Shown here: positions 18,667-27,000 of the stretch, in pieces
Layout: each line of letters opens with the position of its first letter
How positions within the stretch are numbered: the stretch's first letter is position 1
Source of the DNA: Prevotella sp. CAG:1031
Lineage (GTDB): Bacteria > Bacteroidota > Bacteroidia > Bacteroidales > Muribaculaceae
Length of the DNA: 28,631 nucleotides
Reading direction: 5' to 3'
Assembly: GCA_000431215.1 (NCBI GenBank)
Contig: HF985607.1
Coordinates: 11,086 to 39,716, forward strand
The notes under the pieces: generated by a model
The model's database searches: none
What the model was told of the DNA's origin: nothing
Seen by the model: only the letters and a program-made list of their open reading frames with translations
Made by a program: the position numbers and the translations under genes

Positions 18667-18852
18667 TCAGCCTGTTCTCTGAGATTTACAGTCTGCGTCG
18701 CGGCTCTGTATCATCGTGTAGTCGCCATCTTCGTGGAGGGCGGCAGCGATTTACTGCGCCTCGTCGGCGTTTCGCACTTCTACTTCTTCAGTGTAGCTTT
18801 CGCCGTCGAAGATGATTACTTCCACTGAGTAGTATTTGAGTTTGTGAATCAC
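18667..18852 (-). pseudogene. Remnant of a small hypothetical protein gene with an in-frame stop
   Basis: Reading leftward, a protein-like segment KYYSVEVIIFDGESYTEE continues to NADEAQ, then meets TAA at 18751-18753. It resumes in the same frame as IAAALHEDGDYTMIQSRDAD and ends at TGA (18667-18669). The sequence is acidic and well mixed on both sides of the stop, suggesting one former protein of about 60 residues. No ATG is seen; a GTG at 18850-18852 is the nearest plausible start, and the frame is open upstream to a stop at 18895-18897. I do not recognise the family. A recoded stop or chance similarity to a coding frame are alternatives. Confidence 0.4.
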
Positions 18853-18953
18853 GCACAACAGATTTAAATATTGAACTTTCAGTATTGTAAATGCTCACTG
18901 ACATATTGAAGTTCGAGGAATATCTGACATCGCCTGACAACACCCAAAGCAGA

Positions 18954-18986
18954 AACGGCATATCCGCGCGGGACGGATATGCCGTT
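18954..18986 (-). terminator. guaB transcription terminator
   Basis: A perfect 13-bp stem (AACGGCATATCCG at 18954-18966 with CGGATATGCCGTT at 18974-18986) has a 7-nt loop and lies 27 nt beyond the guaB stop. The following minus-strand bases are only moderately T-rich (TCTGCTTTGGG). Confidence 0.75.
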
Positions 18987-19012
18987 GTGAGGTCATGGGC
19001 GAGAGAGCGGGA

Positions 19013-20491
19013 TCAGCGCTCGCGGGCGCTGTAGTTGGGAGCTTCGCTGGTGATGGCGACGTCGTGGGGATGGCTTTCGTTGACGCCGGCGGCGGTTATG
19101 CGCGTGAACTGGGCGTGGTGAAGCGCCTCGATGTCGCGGGCACCACAATAGCCCATACCGGCGCGGAGGCCGCCGAGGGTCTGATAGACGACCTCGTAGA
19201 GTGTTCCCTTATAGGGCACGCGGGCGGCGATACCCTCAGGCACGAGTTTCTTGGCGTCGGTTTCATTGGCCTGGAAATAGCGGTCTTTCGAGCCTTTCTC
19301 CATAGCTTCGAGCGAGCCCATGCCGCGATAGGTCTTATATTTGCGGCCGTTGAAGATGATAGTGTCGCCCGGGCTTTCCTCTACACCGGCAAGCATTCCG
19401 CCGAGCATGACGCTGTAGGCGCCGGCGGCGAGGGCTTTCACGATGTCTCCGCTGTAGCGGATTCCACCGTCGGCGATCAGAGGTACGCCAGTGCCTTCGA
19501 GAGCCTTGGCGACGTCGTAGACAGCCGTCAGCTGAGGCACACCGACACCGGCGATAATGCGCGTCGTGCAGATCGAGCCGGGGCCGATGCCGACCTTGAC
19601 GCCGTCGGCGCCGTTGTCGACGAGGTAGCGGGCAGCCTCGCCGGTAGCGATATTTCCGACAACGACATCTTTTTCGGGATATTTTTCCTTGATGGCCTTC
19701 AGCACGCCGATGACGCCACGCGAATGGCCGTGGGCGGTATCGATGACAATAGCGTCGACACCGGCCTCGACAAGCGCGTCGACACGCTGCATCGAATCGG
19801 CTGTGACGCCGACTCCGGCAGCCACTCTCAGGCGACCGAGCGCGTCTTTGCAGGCGAGCGGTTTGTCTTTGGCTTTCGTTATATCCTTATAGGTGACAAG
19901 TCCTACGAGATGGCCTTCGCCGTCGACAACGGGAAGTTTCTCGATTTTATGGCGCTGAAGAATCTTTGCAGCCTCGTCGAGATTGGTCGACTGCGAGGTG
20001 GTGACAAGGTTCTCGGTTGTCATGACCTCCCTGACGGGGCGGTTGAGATTGTCTTCGAAACGCAGGTCGCGGTTTGTGACAATGCCAACGAGGAATCTTC
20101 CGGCATCGACAACGGGAATTCCGCCGATATGGTATTCTTCCATCATCTTCAGCGCGTCGCCCACGGTGGCGTCGACAGAGATAGTCACGGGATCGTAGAT
20201 CATGCCGTTCTCGGCACGCTTGACAGCGTGAACCTGACGGGCCTGCTCGGCGATTGTCATGTTCTTATGGATGACTCCGATACCGCCCTCACGCGCTATG
20301 GCTATAGCGAGCTGCGCCTCCGTAACTGTGTCCATCGCTGCCGAAACGATAGGAACATTCAGCGTTATGTTGCGCGAAAACTTGGTTGACAGACTAACTT
20401 CTCTGGGAAGCACTTCGCTGTAGGCCGGAATCAGCAAGACGTCGTCGAACGTCAGACCATCCATCTTAACTCTATCTGCAATAAATGACAT
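19013..20491 (-). CDS. guaB: Inosine-5'-monophosphate dehydrogenase
   Basis: IMPDH oxidises IMP to XMP with NAD+, the committed step of GMP synthesis. The 492-residue product from the ATG at 20491 has the conserved opening DGLTFDDVLLIPAYSEVLP. It also has AAMDTVTE, two CBS domains inserted at about 95-210 (DPVTISVDATVGDAL; IEKLPVVDGEGHLVGLVTYK), and DTAHGHS. The active-site loop GIGPGSICTTR has its catalytic cysteine at about residue 308. The flap region (GRKYKTYRGMGSLEAM) and a typical C-terminus complete it. The frame is open further upstream to an ATG at 20680, but that extension lacks family similarity, overlaps the divergent promoter, and would place the promoter element inside the coding region. 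The gene is monocistronic, with its own promoter and terminator. Confidence 0.98.
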   Translation of the reverse strand: MSFIADRVKMDGLTFDDVLLIPAYSEVLPREVSLSTKFSRNITLNVPIVSAAMDTVTEAQLAIAIAREGGIGVIHKNMTIAEQARQVHAVKRAENGMIYDPVTISVDATVGDALKMMEEYHIGGIPVVDAGRFLVGIVTNRDLRFEDNLNRPVREVMTTENLVTTSQSTNLDEAAKILQRHKIEKLPVVDGEGHLVGLVTYKDITKAKDKPLACKDALGRLRVAAGVGVTADSMQRVDALVEAGVDAIVIDTAHGHSRGVIGVLKAIKEKYPEKDVVVGNIATGEAARYLVDNGADGVKVGIGPGSICTTRIIAGVGVPQLTAVYDVAKALEGTGVPLIADGGIRYSGDIVKALAAGAYSVMLGGMLAGVEESPGDTIIFNGRKYKTYRGMGSLEAMEKGSKDRYFQANETDAKKLVPEGIAARVPYKGTLYEVVYQTLGGLRAGMGYCGARDIEALHHAQFTRITAAGVNESHPHDVAITSEAPNYSARER

Positions 20492-20523
20492 ACCGTAAAA
20501 AAATGGTTGAATTTTATTGCGCG

Positions 20524-20531
20524 CAAAGATA
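20524..20531 (-). promoter_or_regulatory. guaB -7 promoter element
   Basis: The minus strand reads TATCTTTG, a TAnnTTTG match 33 nt upstream of the guaB ATG, giving a leader of about 25 to 30 nt. It supports the ATG at 20491 as the true start. Confidence 0.6.
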
Positions 20532-20638
20532 GCAATTTTTTCCGACACCTCATCGCTCCCGCCGCGCATTTTAATGGTTTCAGGACGATATTTTTTGAGA
20601 GAGCGGTGTAGAGAGCGAGGAAATGCCGAAATTTTGCG

Positions 20639-20646
20639 TACCTTTG
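20639..20646 (+). promoter_or_regulatory. L,D-transpeptidase -7 promoter element
   Basis: TACCTTTG followed by CA matches the Bacteroidetes -7 consensus very well. It ends only 8 nt before the ATG at 20655, so the mRNA would have almost no 5' leader. Confidence 0.5.
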
Positions 20647-20654
20647 CAATTCCT

Positions 20655-21377
20655 ATGAAACACCGACTACTCTTTATCACTTTGGTTGCTTCTCTGACGC
20701 TGCCGGTTTTCGCCGACGACCCCCCCGCGCAGACTGAGGCCGAGGCTCCGTTTTTCAGTCCTGCCGTCGAAGCGGCTCTGGCTGCCTACGGCGGTACGGA
20801 GAAACCTGTTCTCCCCGAAGACGGGCGCAAGCATATCGACCGCGAGCTGTCGACCGTTCCGGGCCGTATGTTCATGCCGCGTAAAATCGAGATACGCAAG
20901 GACGCCTGCCGGCTCGACCTGTGCAATGCTTTCGGCGACAAGCTGATGTCGTTCCCCGTGTGCACGTCGCGCAACCGCGGACAGAAGAAAACCCGCGACG
21001 ACTGCAAGACCTCGGAGGGCACCTTCAAACTCTACGGAGCCTATATATCGACAGACTGGACTTACAAAGACACCAATCAGAAATGCTACGGCCCGTTCTT
21101 TCTTGCGCTTAACACGCCTTTCTATACGGGCATCGGCATCCACGGCACGAATGCTCCCGGCTCTATTCCCGGACGGCGCAGCCACGGCTGCATCCGTGTC
21201 CACAACGAGAATATCGTGAAGCTGAAGGGGATGGTAACAAAAGACATTCTCGTCACCATCTTCCCCGACAAGGTCAGTCCGGAGCCGGCTGACGCTCCCG
21301 AAGGGCCGAAGCCTGCTGCCGTAAAACCGGCACCGGAACATGAGGCCGAGGCCGAGGCCGAAACCGACAGCATCTGA
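20655..21377 (+). CDS. Secreted L,D-transpeptidase (YkuD domain)
   Basis: YkuD-family enzymes form 3-3 crosslinks in peptidoglycan or attach proteins to it, using a cysteine nucleophile. The 240-residue product has a signal peptide (MKHRLLFITLVASLTLPVFA) and a spacer. The catalytic domain starts near residue 75 and carries HGTNAPGS (His163) and RRSHGCIRV (His177, Cys179), the signature of the family. Five other cysteines (85, 90, 103, 117, 144) suggest disulfides in the periplasm. The C-terminal 30 residues are Pro/Glu/Ala-rich and end in a short AEAEAE repeat. The frame is open upstream to 20517, but that part overlaps the divergent guaB promoter, and the signal peptide fixes the start at 20655. 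It is divergent from guaB and convergent with the serine palmitoyltransferase gene. Confidence 0.93.
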   Translation: MKHRLLFITLVASLTLPVFADDPPAQTEAEAPFFSPAVEAALAAYGGTEKPVLPEDGRKHIDRELSTVPGRMFMPRKIEIRKDACRLDLCNAFGDKLMSFPVCTSRNRGQKKTRDDCKTSEGTFKLYGAYISTDWTYKDTNQKCYGPFFLALNTPFYTGIGIHGTNAPGSIPGRRSHGCIRVHNENIVKLKGMVTKDILVTIFPDKVSPEPADAPEGPKPAAVKPAPEHEAEAEAETDSI

Positions 21378-21400
21378 CAGTCGGGACGTCAAGATACAGC

Positions 21401-21434
21401 AATTCCGTGATCCGCTTCGGCGAGTCACGGGATT
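21401..21434. terminator. Bidirectional terminator hairpin between convergent genes
   Basis: AATTCCGTGA (21401-21410) pairs with TCACGGGATT (21425-21434), allowing one T/G wobble. A 2x2 internal loop follows, and then CGC-TTCG-GCG, a stable UUCG-type tetraloop. It lies between the transpeptidase stop (21377) and the serine palmitoyltransferase stop (21443), so it could serve both. Confidence 0.65.
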
Positions 21435-21442
21435 GATATTTC

Positions 21443-22645
21443 TCAGAGAGCCGATTCTTCGGGAATGAGCTTGTATTTGCGGAAGACCTTTGCGATCTTT
21501 TCGAGGGCTGTGGTCACCTGTTCGCGGGTATGGGTGGCCATAAGGCTGAAGCGTATGAGGGTATCCTCGGGAGCGACAGCCGGAGTCACGACAGGATTGA
21601 CGAAGACGCCGTCTTCGAGAAGATCGTGGGTAATGGCGAATGTCTTGAAATCGTCGCGTATGAACAGCGGAATGATCGGAGTCGAGGTGTTGCCGATCTC
21701 GAAACCCATCGAACGGAACCCTTCGAGGGCGTAGTTGGTGAGCTCCCAGAGATGCTCCTGACGCTCGGGCTCTTTCTCGAGGATGTCGATTGCAGCGAGG
21801 CAGGCAGCCGTCGAAGCTGGAGTGATCGAGGCGGTGAAGATATAGGAGCGCGAGTGGTGGCGCAGGAAGTTGGTGATCTCCTTGTCGGTGGCAATGAATC
21901 CGCCAAGCGAGGCGAACGACTTCGAGAATGTGCCCATAATGAGGTCGACATCCTTGGTCACGCCGAAGTGGTCGCAGGTTCCGCGGCCTCCGCGGCCGAA
22001 GACGCCGATGCCGTGGGCTTCGTCGACCATCACACTTGCATTATACTGCTTTGCGAGACGCACGATCTCAGGCAGGTTGGCCACGTCGCCTTCCATCGAG
22101 AAGACGCCGTCGGTGACGATAAGCTTCACCTTGTCGGGATCGCATTTCTGAAGCTGCTTCTCAAGCGAGGCCATGTCGTTGTGTTTGTATTTGAACTGCT
22201 GGCTGAACGACAGACGGCGACCTTCGATAATGGAAGCATGATCCTGCTCGTCCCAGAGGATATAGTCCTCGCGGCCTGTCAGCGTCGACACAACGCCGAG
22301 GTTGACGCCGAAACCGGTTGAATAGATCATTACGTCTTCTTTCCCGATATACTCGGCTATGCGGGCTTCGAGTTTTTTATGAAGATCGAGAGTTCCGTTG
22401 AGGAAAGGGGAGCCGGCGCAACCAGTGCCGTACTTACGGGTCGCTTCAATGGCGGCTTCTTTCAGACGCGGATCGTTGACAAGTCCTGAATAGCAGTTCG
22501 AGCCGAACATCAGCACCTTCTTGCCGTTAATGATGACCTCGGGGTCTTGTTCGGAAGAGATGGCCCGGAAATAGGGATAGACGCCTGCTGCTTTAGCCTC
22601 CTGAGGGGCGGTGTAACGCGCTAATTTTGCTTGTAAGAGCTTCAT
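21443..22645 (-). CDS. spt: Serine palmitoyltransferase (sphingolipid synthesis)
   Basis: This pyridoxal-phosphate enzyme of the alpha-oxoamine synthase family condenses serine with an acyl-CoA (or acyl-ACP) to start sphingolipid synthesis. From the ATG at 22645 the protein has 400 residues. Visible motifs are FGSNCYSGL (47-55), GTGCAGSPFLNGTLDLHKKLE (74-94), the PLP-contacting VDEAHG (207-212) and the Schiff-base lysine in GTFSKSFASLGG (Lys242). The opening MKLLQAKLARYTAPQEAKAA and the close overall match to Bacteroides Spt favour it over KBL (2-amino-3-ketobutyrate CoA ligase) or BioF. An in-frame extension to 22957 runs through the promoter and the neighbouring terminator and is not coding. 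No other sphingolipid gene is adjacent, as is common in Bacteroidales. Confidence 0.92.
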   Translation of the reverse strand: MKLLQAKLARYTAPQEAKAAGVYPYFRAISSEQDPEVIINGKKVLMFGSNCYSGLVNDPRLKEAAIEATRKYGTGCAGSPFLNGTLDLHKKLEARIAEYIGKEDVMIYSTGFGVNLGVVSTLTGREDYILWDEQDHASIIEGRRLSFSQQFKYKHNDMASLEKQLQKCDPDKVKLIVTDGVFSMEGDVANLPEIVRLAKQYNASVMVDEAHGIGVFGRGGRGTCDHFGVTKDVDLIMGTFSKSFASLGGFIATDKEITNFLRHHSRSYIFTASITPASTAACLAAIDILEKEPERQEHLWELTNYALEGFRSMGFEIGNTSTPIIPLFIRDDFKTFAITHDLLEDGVFVNPVVTPAVAPEDTLIRFSLMATHTREQVTTALEKIAKVFRKYKLIPEESAL

Positions 22646-22699
22646 TGAAGATACTGTATTTGTCGGGCGAGTGCCGACTGCTGCATTTTTATTAGGCTG

Positions 22700-22707
22700 C
22701 AAAGTTA
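22700..22707 (-). promoter_or_regulatory. Serine palmitoyltransferase -7 promoter element
   Basis: The minus strand reads TAACTTTG (TAnnTTTG), 54 nt upstream of the ATG at 22645, and supports that start. Confidence 0.6.
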
Positions 22708-22742
22708 GCGATTTTTTTCGGAACAGAAATGAAATACCATCA

Positions 22743-22778
22743 AAAAACTGCACAAAACCGACGTTTTGTGCAGTTTTT
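22743..22778 (-). terminator. Strong terminator downstream of the PHP phosphatase gene
   Basis: A perfect 16-bp stem (AAAAACTGCACAAAAC at 22743-22758 with GTTTTGTGCAGTTTTT at 22763-22778) has a 4-nt loop. It carries A and T runs at both ends, so it is in principle bidirectional. It lies 20 nt beyond the phosphatase stop and isolates that gene from the serine palmitoyltransferase promoter. Confidence 0.88.
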
Positions 22779-22797
22779 ATGTTGATATAACAGGTTG

Positions 22798-23541
22798 TCA
22801 GTCGCGAGGGAACGTCGTGTCGTTGCCGATCTTCAGCCCGCTTTCGGCCAGCCGGCGATAGTCGCGCGAACTGAGATATGCCTCGATGCTGTCGGCATGG
22901 CGGTGGTGATGAAGGTCGGTACCGATAAAATCGACGAGCCCTTCGTTGACCAGCCATTCGGCCTGCTGCTTCGTCGACTTTCCGTAGTAACCCGAAAGAC
23001 TGAGAAGATTGATCTGGAAGAGATTGCCGGCGTTGTGAAGCTGCTTATAGCGTTCGCGGTTAGCCTGATAATAGCGGAATCGTTCGGGATGGGCCATGAT
23101 CGGATGATATCCCTTTATGTGAAGGTCGAAAAGCATCTGATCAAGATTCCACGGCTCCTGAACGAAAGAATTCTCAACAAGGATAAAATTGCCGGGGAAA
23201 GGCAGAATCAGTCCTTTTTCGAGCTGTGAGATAAAGAAGTCGTCGATACGGTGTTCGCAGCTGCGGGTTATCTCCATGTCGGGGAACGGCCCGGCGGCAG
23301 CGTCCTGAAGGCTCTGGAGCGCGGGGTCGAGGATGTCGGGGGTATTCTCAAATGTATCCTGGGTCATGTGAGGGGTCGCGATAATGCGCCTAAAACCCCA
23401 GGAGTGCATTCTTTCGAGCAGCTCGAGCGATGTTTCAACGGTTGGCGAACCGTCGTCGACACCCGGCACGATATGGCAGTGGATGTCGGTATGGAAGAAC
23501 AGTTGCTGCGGCTTGCGTTTGGCGCTGAATAAGTTAAACAT
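22798..23541 (-). CDS. CpsB/YwqE-type PHP-domain tyrosine-protein phosphatase
   Basis: The family comprises manganese-dependent phosphotyrosine phosphatases of the PHP fold, usually acting on the tyrosine kinases that control exopolysaccharide export. The 247-residue product shows the PHP metal ligands: DIHCHIVPGVDDGS (His21, His23), ATPHMT (His58), VENSF (Glu123), MAHPERFRYY (His151) and GTDLHHHRH (Asp209, His211). Length and motif order fit the family. It has its own promoter and terminator and no capsule or kinase gene beside it, so the substrate is unknown. Histidinol-phosphatase is a common mis-annotation of this family and fits less well because of the VPGVDDGS and AHPER motifs. Confidence 0.9.
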   Translation of the reverse strand: MFNLFSAKRKPQQLFFHTDIHCHIVPGVDDGSPTVETSLELLERMHSWGFRRIIATPHMTQDTFENTPDILDPALQSLQDAAAGPFPDMEITRSCEHRIDDFFISQLEKGLILPFPGNFILVENSFVQEPWNLDQMLFDLHIKGYHPIMAHPERFRYYQANRERYKQLHNAGNLFQINLLSLSGYYGKSTKQQAEWLVNEGLVDFIGTDLHHHRHADSIEAYLSSRDYRRLAESGLKIGNDTTFPRD

Positions 23542-23569
23542 CGTCGGTCAGGGTTTGTGTTTCAAGCCG

Positions 23570-23577
23570 CAAATTTA
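23570..23577 (-). promoter_or_regulatory. PHP phosphatase -7 promoter element
   Basis: The minus strand reads TAAATTTG (TAnnTTTG), 29 nt upstream of the ATG at 23541. Confidence 0.55.
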
Positions 23578-23660
23578 CGAATAATATGCAAGATGCTTTT
23601 CTCCATTTTACTTTTTTTGCACTTGTAGACGATTCATGTGTTAATAAATATTAAAACCGC

Positions 23661-23689
23661 TTGTGACTGACTATGTAATTGTAACTTTG
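23661..23689 (+). promoter_or_regulatory. Promoter of the cobalamin riboswitch transcript
   Basis: A -33 TTG (23661-23663) and a -7 TAACTTTG (23682-23689) are separated by 18 nt, a good match to the Bacteroidetes consensus. Transcription would start a few bases before the riboswitch closing helix. Confidence 0.7.
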
Positions 23690-23698
23690 CAGCCGAAA

Positions 23699-23910
23699 GC
23701 AACAGGGTGACGCCCCTCGAAAGGCGTCTTAAAAGGGAACGGGGTTAGAAGCCCCGGCAGACCCGCTGCCGTAAGTCTCACACCAAAAAGGTCGTTGCGA
23801 CCTGAGCGCCACTGTCGACATCAGATGGGAAGGCCTCGCACCGACAGGAGACGAGCCGGAAGACCTGCCCGTTGCCGACAACCCGCCGACAGCTCTCGCG
23901 GAATAGAGCT
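23699..23910 (+). ncRNA. Cobalamin (B12) riboswitch aptamer
   Basis: The closing helix pairs GCAAC-a-GGG (23699-23707) with CCCGTTGC (23868-23875). Inside are a hairpin GACGCC/GGCGTC (23709-23728) and the hallmark AAAAGGGAACGGGGTTAGAAGCCCC (split here as AAAAGGGAAC at 23731-23740 and GGGGTTAGAAGCCCC at 23741-23755). A GGCAG/CTGCC hairpin with ACCCG loop (23756-23770) and a GGTCG/CGACC hairpin (23790-23802) come next. GCCACTG is at 23808-23814. The B12 box AGCCGGAAGACCTGCC lies at 23854-23869. A downstream hairpin AGCTCT/AGAGCT (23891-23910) is placed where the P13 regulatory arm sits; its loop could form a short kissing contact with the ACCCG loop. Cobalamin binding normally switches off the downstream gene. 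Confidence 0.95.
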
Positions 23911-23919
23911 AAGGGTGTC

Positions 23920-24027
23920 AGAACAGACGGTTGCGCCGGTTCGCGCGTATCGTTCCGTCAGATTCATTGGCATCTGTTCTTGTCCGCCAAAAGCTGAAGG
24001 CTTTTGAACGACAGGAACAAATTTTTT
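23920..24027 (+). terminator. Riboswitch expression platform: nested terminator with candidate antiterminator
   Basis: TGTTCTTGTC (23976-23985) pairs with GACAGGAACA (24010-24019), 10 bp with one U/G wobble. It encloses the inner hairpin CAAAAGC-TGAA-GCTTTTG (23989-24006) and is followed by a run of six T (24022-24027), as in an intrinsic terminator. Upstream, AGAACAGA (23920-23927) is perfectly complementary to TCTGTTCT (23974-23981), which overlaps the left arm of the terminator stem and could act as an antiterminator. The switch therefore probably works by transcription termination. Confidence 0.75.
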
Positions 24028-24041
24028 AATCATCTAAAAAT

Positions 24042-27000
24042 ATGCCAATGAAAATTCTACACAGACTGATGCTATTGACGCTCATTCTCGCTTCAGCGCT
24101 TCCGGGTTACGGTGCATGGAGCGAAACCGACGGCGTCTACTACATCAAGAACGGCGATGGCCTCGAAGAGGCGTTTACCGTCGACGGTTCGATCACTTAC
24201 TGCAATCCGGGCACGAATGTTCCGTCGTATAAAGACAACGGCGCCGTGTTCGTTCCGAAGAACGCAGGAGAGGTAATCTCGATAGAGGTTCTCGAGAATA
24301 CATGCGACAACACCTGTTATGTGCTCGTCTACGACGGCGCAATCGCCAAAGTCGGCTACGGCACCAGCGACGGAAAAGACCAGTCGGGCTATCTACCCGC
24401 CGGCTGGAAGCTCAAGCTTCAGAACGGGTCGGCCGGAACGACCTACACCTCAGAGTCGGCCGACGGCAAACTCAGTCTCGGCTTCTCGTCGAAATCAGGC
24501 TCGAAAGGCACGGTCAAAATCCGCGTCTCTTCGGTAAAAGCCACCGACATGGAATATAAGAGTGTTTCGGCCCTGACCGACATCGCCCGTCCACGCCGCG
24601 GCGCCGGAAACCAGATTCTTGCCGCCTATCAGGTCACTACCGAAGGGCTCAACAATCCCCTTTCGATCGACCGCCTTCAGGTGAACTTCACCCCCTCCCC
24701 CACTCTGTTTGACAATGTGCGCCTGTCGACGTCGACCACACCGACCGACGAGACGGTCGTAGCCACCGCCGAGGGAGGCATCCTCGCCGTCACGAGCGGC
24801 AACCTGCGTCCGGGCGCGAACAAATATTATGTCATTGCCGACATCCAGCCCGATGCTTCGGGCACGCTGCCGGCCTGCGTACTCGCCACTCTGAAACTCG
24901 GAGGCACAGACCGCGATGTCTCCGGCGCCGTCACCGGTGCACCGATGGTAGACAATACCATTTATATGACCGAGGGTGAAAACGCCCAAACGTTCACCAT
25001 CTCGGGCGACACCGACTTCTTCGACGCCGGAGGCCCCGACGCCAACTATCCCGAAAAGACATCGGGCATTATAACATTCAAGCCCTCGGAGGTCGGAAAG
25101 GCCATAAAGATCGACTTCACCGAACTGGCCCTGTTCAACACCTCGTCGATCGGACTTAACGACGTGCTCAAAATCTACAACGGCACAGAAGTCAACGAGG
25201 CCAATCTTCTGAAAACCCTGCTCAAGGAGAACTCCGCGCTGGTCAAGTCGGCTGCCGCCGACGGCTCGCTGACCCTCAGCTTCACGAGCACGACAGGCGT
25301 TCCCGCCAAGGGGTGGAAAGCAGTCGTCGGACAGTATATTCCCGGGCCCATGACAATTTCGTCGGTCAAAGGCGAAACGCTCACCGGCGACAACAAGACC
25401 GTAGGCATGGGACAGCAGACCCCGATGATTCTGTTCGACATCGTAACCGATAACTCACAGAATCCGATGAGCCTGACCGCAATCGACTTTACCAAGGGCG
25501 AAAACGTCAGTGCCGCCAAACTCTACAAACTCGGCGACAGCAAGGAGAACACCGGCAGCGAACTCGATCTTACGGGCCTCAACGCTCAGCTTGCCGAAGG
25601 TCACAACTACTTCCGCCTCGACGCCGTTGTCAACGACGGAGTGGCCAACGGCGCCAAAGCTGAGCTGACACTCAATGGCGTGACCGCTGGCGGAACATCG
25701 AACACACTGACCCCCGCCGTCGCTGCTTCGCGCGACGTACTTAACGTAGTTTATGCCCTCGAAGGCACCCAGACCGTAACTCTCAGCCAACCATGGCAGT
25801 TCAAGTCGGAAGAAGGCTTCTCGGGCAAATATGCCGACGGATCGACCGACCGCATCGTCATCTTCAAACCCGCAACACCCGGCGCACGCGCCCAGCTCGA
25901 CTTCTCGGAATTCGCCGTCTACTACTCATCGTCGAGCTACAGCACTCGCGCCGTGTTCGAGATCTACAACGGCTCGGAATGTCAGGCCGACAATCTCGTC
26001 TGGAGCGTGAAGAGTACCGACGACGCCATGAATCCGCCTGCCCGCGTCCGCTCGGCTGCCGCCGACGGCTCTCTGACAGTTAAATTCAATCCGAAAGCAA
26101 GCTCTTCCTACTATTGTGAGAAAGGATGGACAGCCACCGTCAGGGAATTCATTGACCACGACATGACCATCACCGGCGTCACCGGCACACAGAACACCGC
26201 CGACGCAGGCGTCGGAGCATCGAACGTCGACCTCATCAAGTTCGTCACCGAGGCCGAAGGCACGAAGTCGAAGCTCACAGTGAAGAGCGTTGCGCTCAGT
26301 CTGACAGGCGCGTCGGCAATGACGAAAGTCAAGGTCTATGCCGGGACTGCCGACAACCTCGCCGAAGCCACTCTGTTCGGCGAAGCAGACGCCGCCGCAT
26401 CGATGACCATCAACGGTTCTCTGGAACTTTCGGAAGGAAACACCAACTGGTGGGTATGCGCCGACATCAAATCCGACGCCGAGCCCGAGACGGCCATCGA
26501 CGCAGCTCTGACAGGGTTCACTGCAGCCGACGGCACCACCATTCCCGCCTCGTTCGATCCCGAAGGAACGCGCACAATCAAGCTCATAACCATCCTCGAC
26601 GCCGGCAATCACATTGTCAACGTCAGCCGCAACCTCCACTTCCTCGACGACGGGGGAGCCGACGGCAAAATAGGAAGCGTCATCGGTTCGAGCAAAACAG
26701 CCTCATTCACCTTCGTTCCTACCGACGCAAACAGCGTTATCACCGTCAACACCTCGGGAACATTCTCGATAGGCAACGGCCACATGGACATCTACAGCGG
26801 CCGCGAAGCCAGCAGCAGCAACCGCCTCGGCTCAGCCACAGGCTACATGACAACCACAGGCCCCGCCAATCTCACTTCTGAAGCAGCCGACGGCTCGGTA
26901 ACTATCGTAGTAAAGACTCCCACAGGAAAGACCCTCGACGGTTTCGACCTCGAAATCGGCGTCCGCGCCAAAGAAGACTTCAAGCTCGGCGACGTGACAA

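Larger units (their letters stand above)
18319..18953. other. Gene-poor intergenic stretch
   Basis: This 635-nt stretch between the operon promoter and the guaB terminator has no convincing intact gene. It holds the composite palindrome (18407-18473), a stem-loop (18545-18574) and a broken small reading frame on the minus strand (18667-18852). The rightward 128-codon frame at 18277-18663 has low-complexity Pro/Arg/Ser-rich content across the palindrome and is not considered coding. Confidence 0.6.

Noticed and set aside
18995..20389. 464-codon open frame antisense to guaB
   Set aside because: It is the mirror of a clearly coding guaB and has no recognisable motif or promoter.
20517..20654. 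N-terminal extension of the L,D-transpeptidase to 20517
   Set aside because: It would hide the signal peptide and overlap the guaB promoter region.
20492..20680. N-terminal extension of guaB to an ATG at 20680
   Set aside because: The family begins at MSFIADRV (20491), and the extension covers the divergent promoters.
22646..22957. N-terminal extension of serine palmitoyltransferase to 22957
   Set aside because: It runs through a TAnnTTTG promoter, a strong terminator and the end of the phosphatase gene, and is not similar to the family.
23795..24033. Short frames on both strands within the riboswitch leader
   Set aside because: They overlap the aptamer and the terminator hairpins, which explain the sequence.
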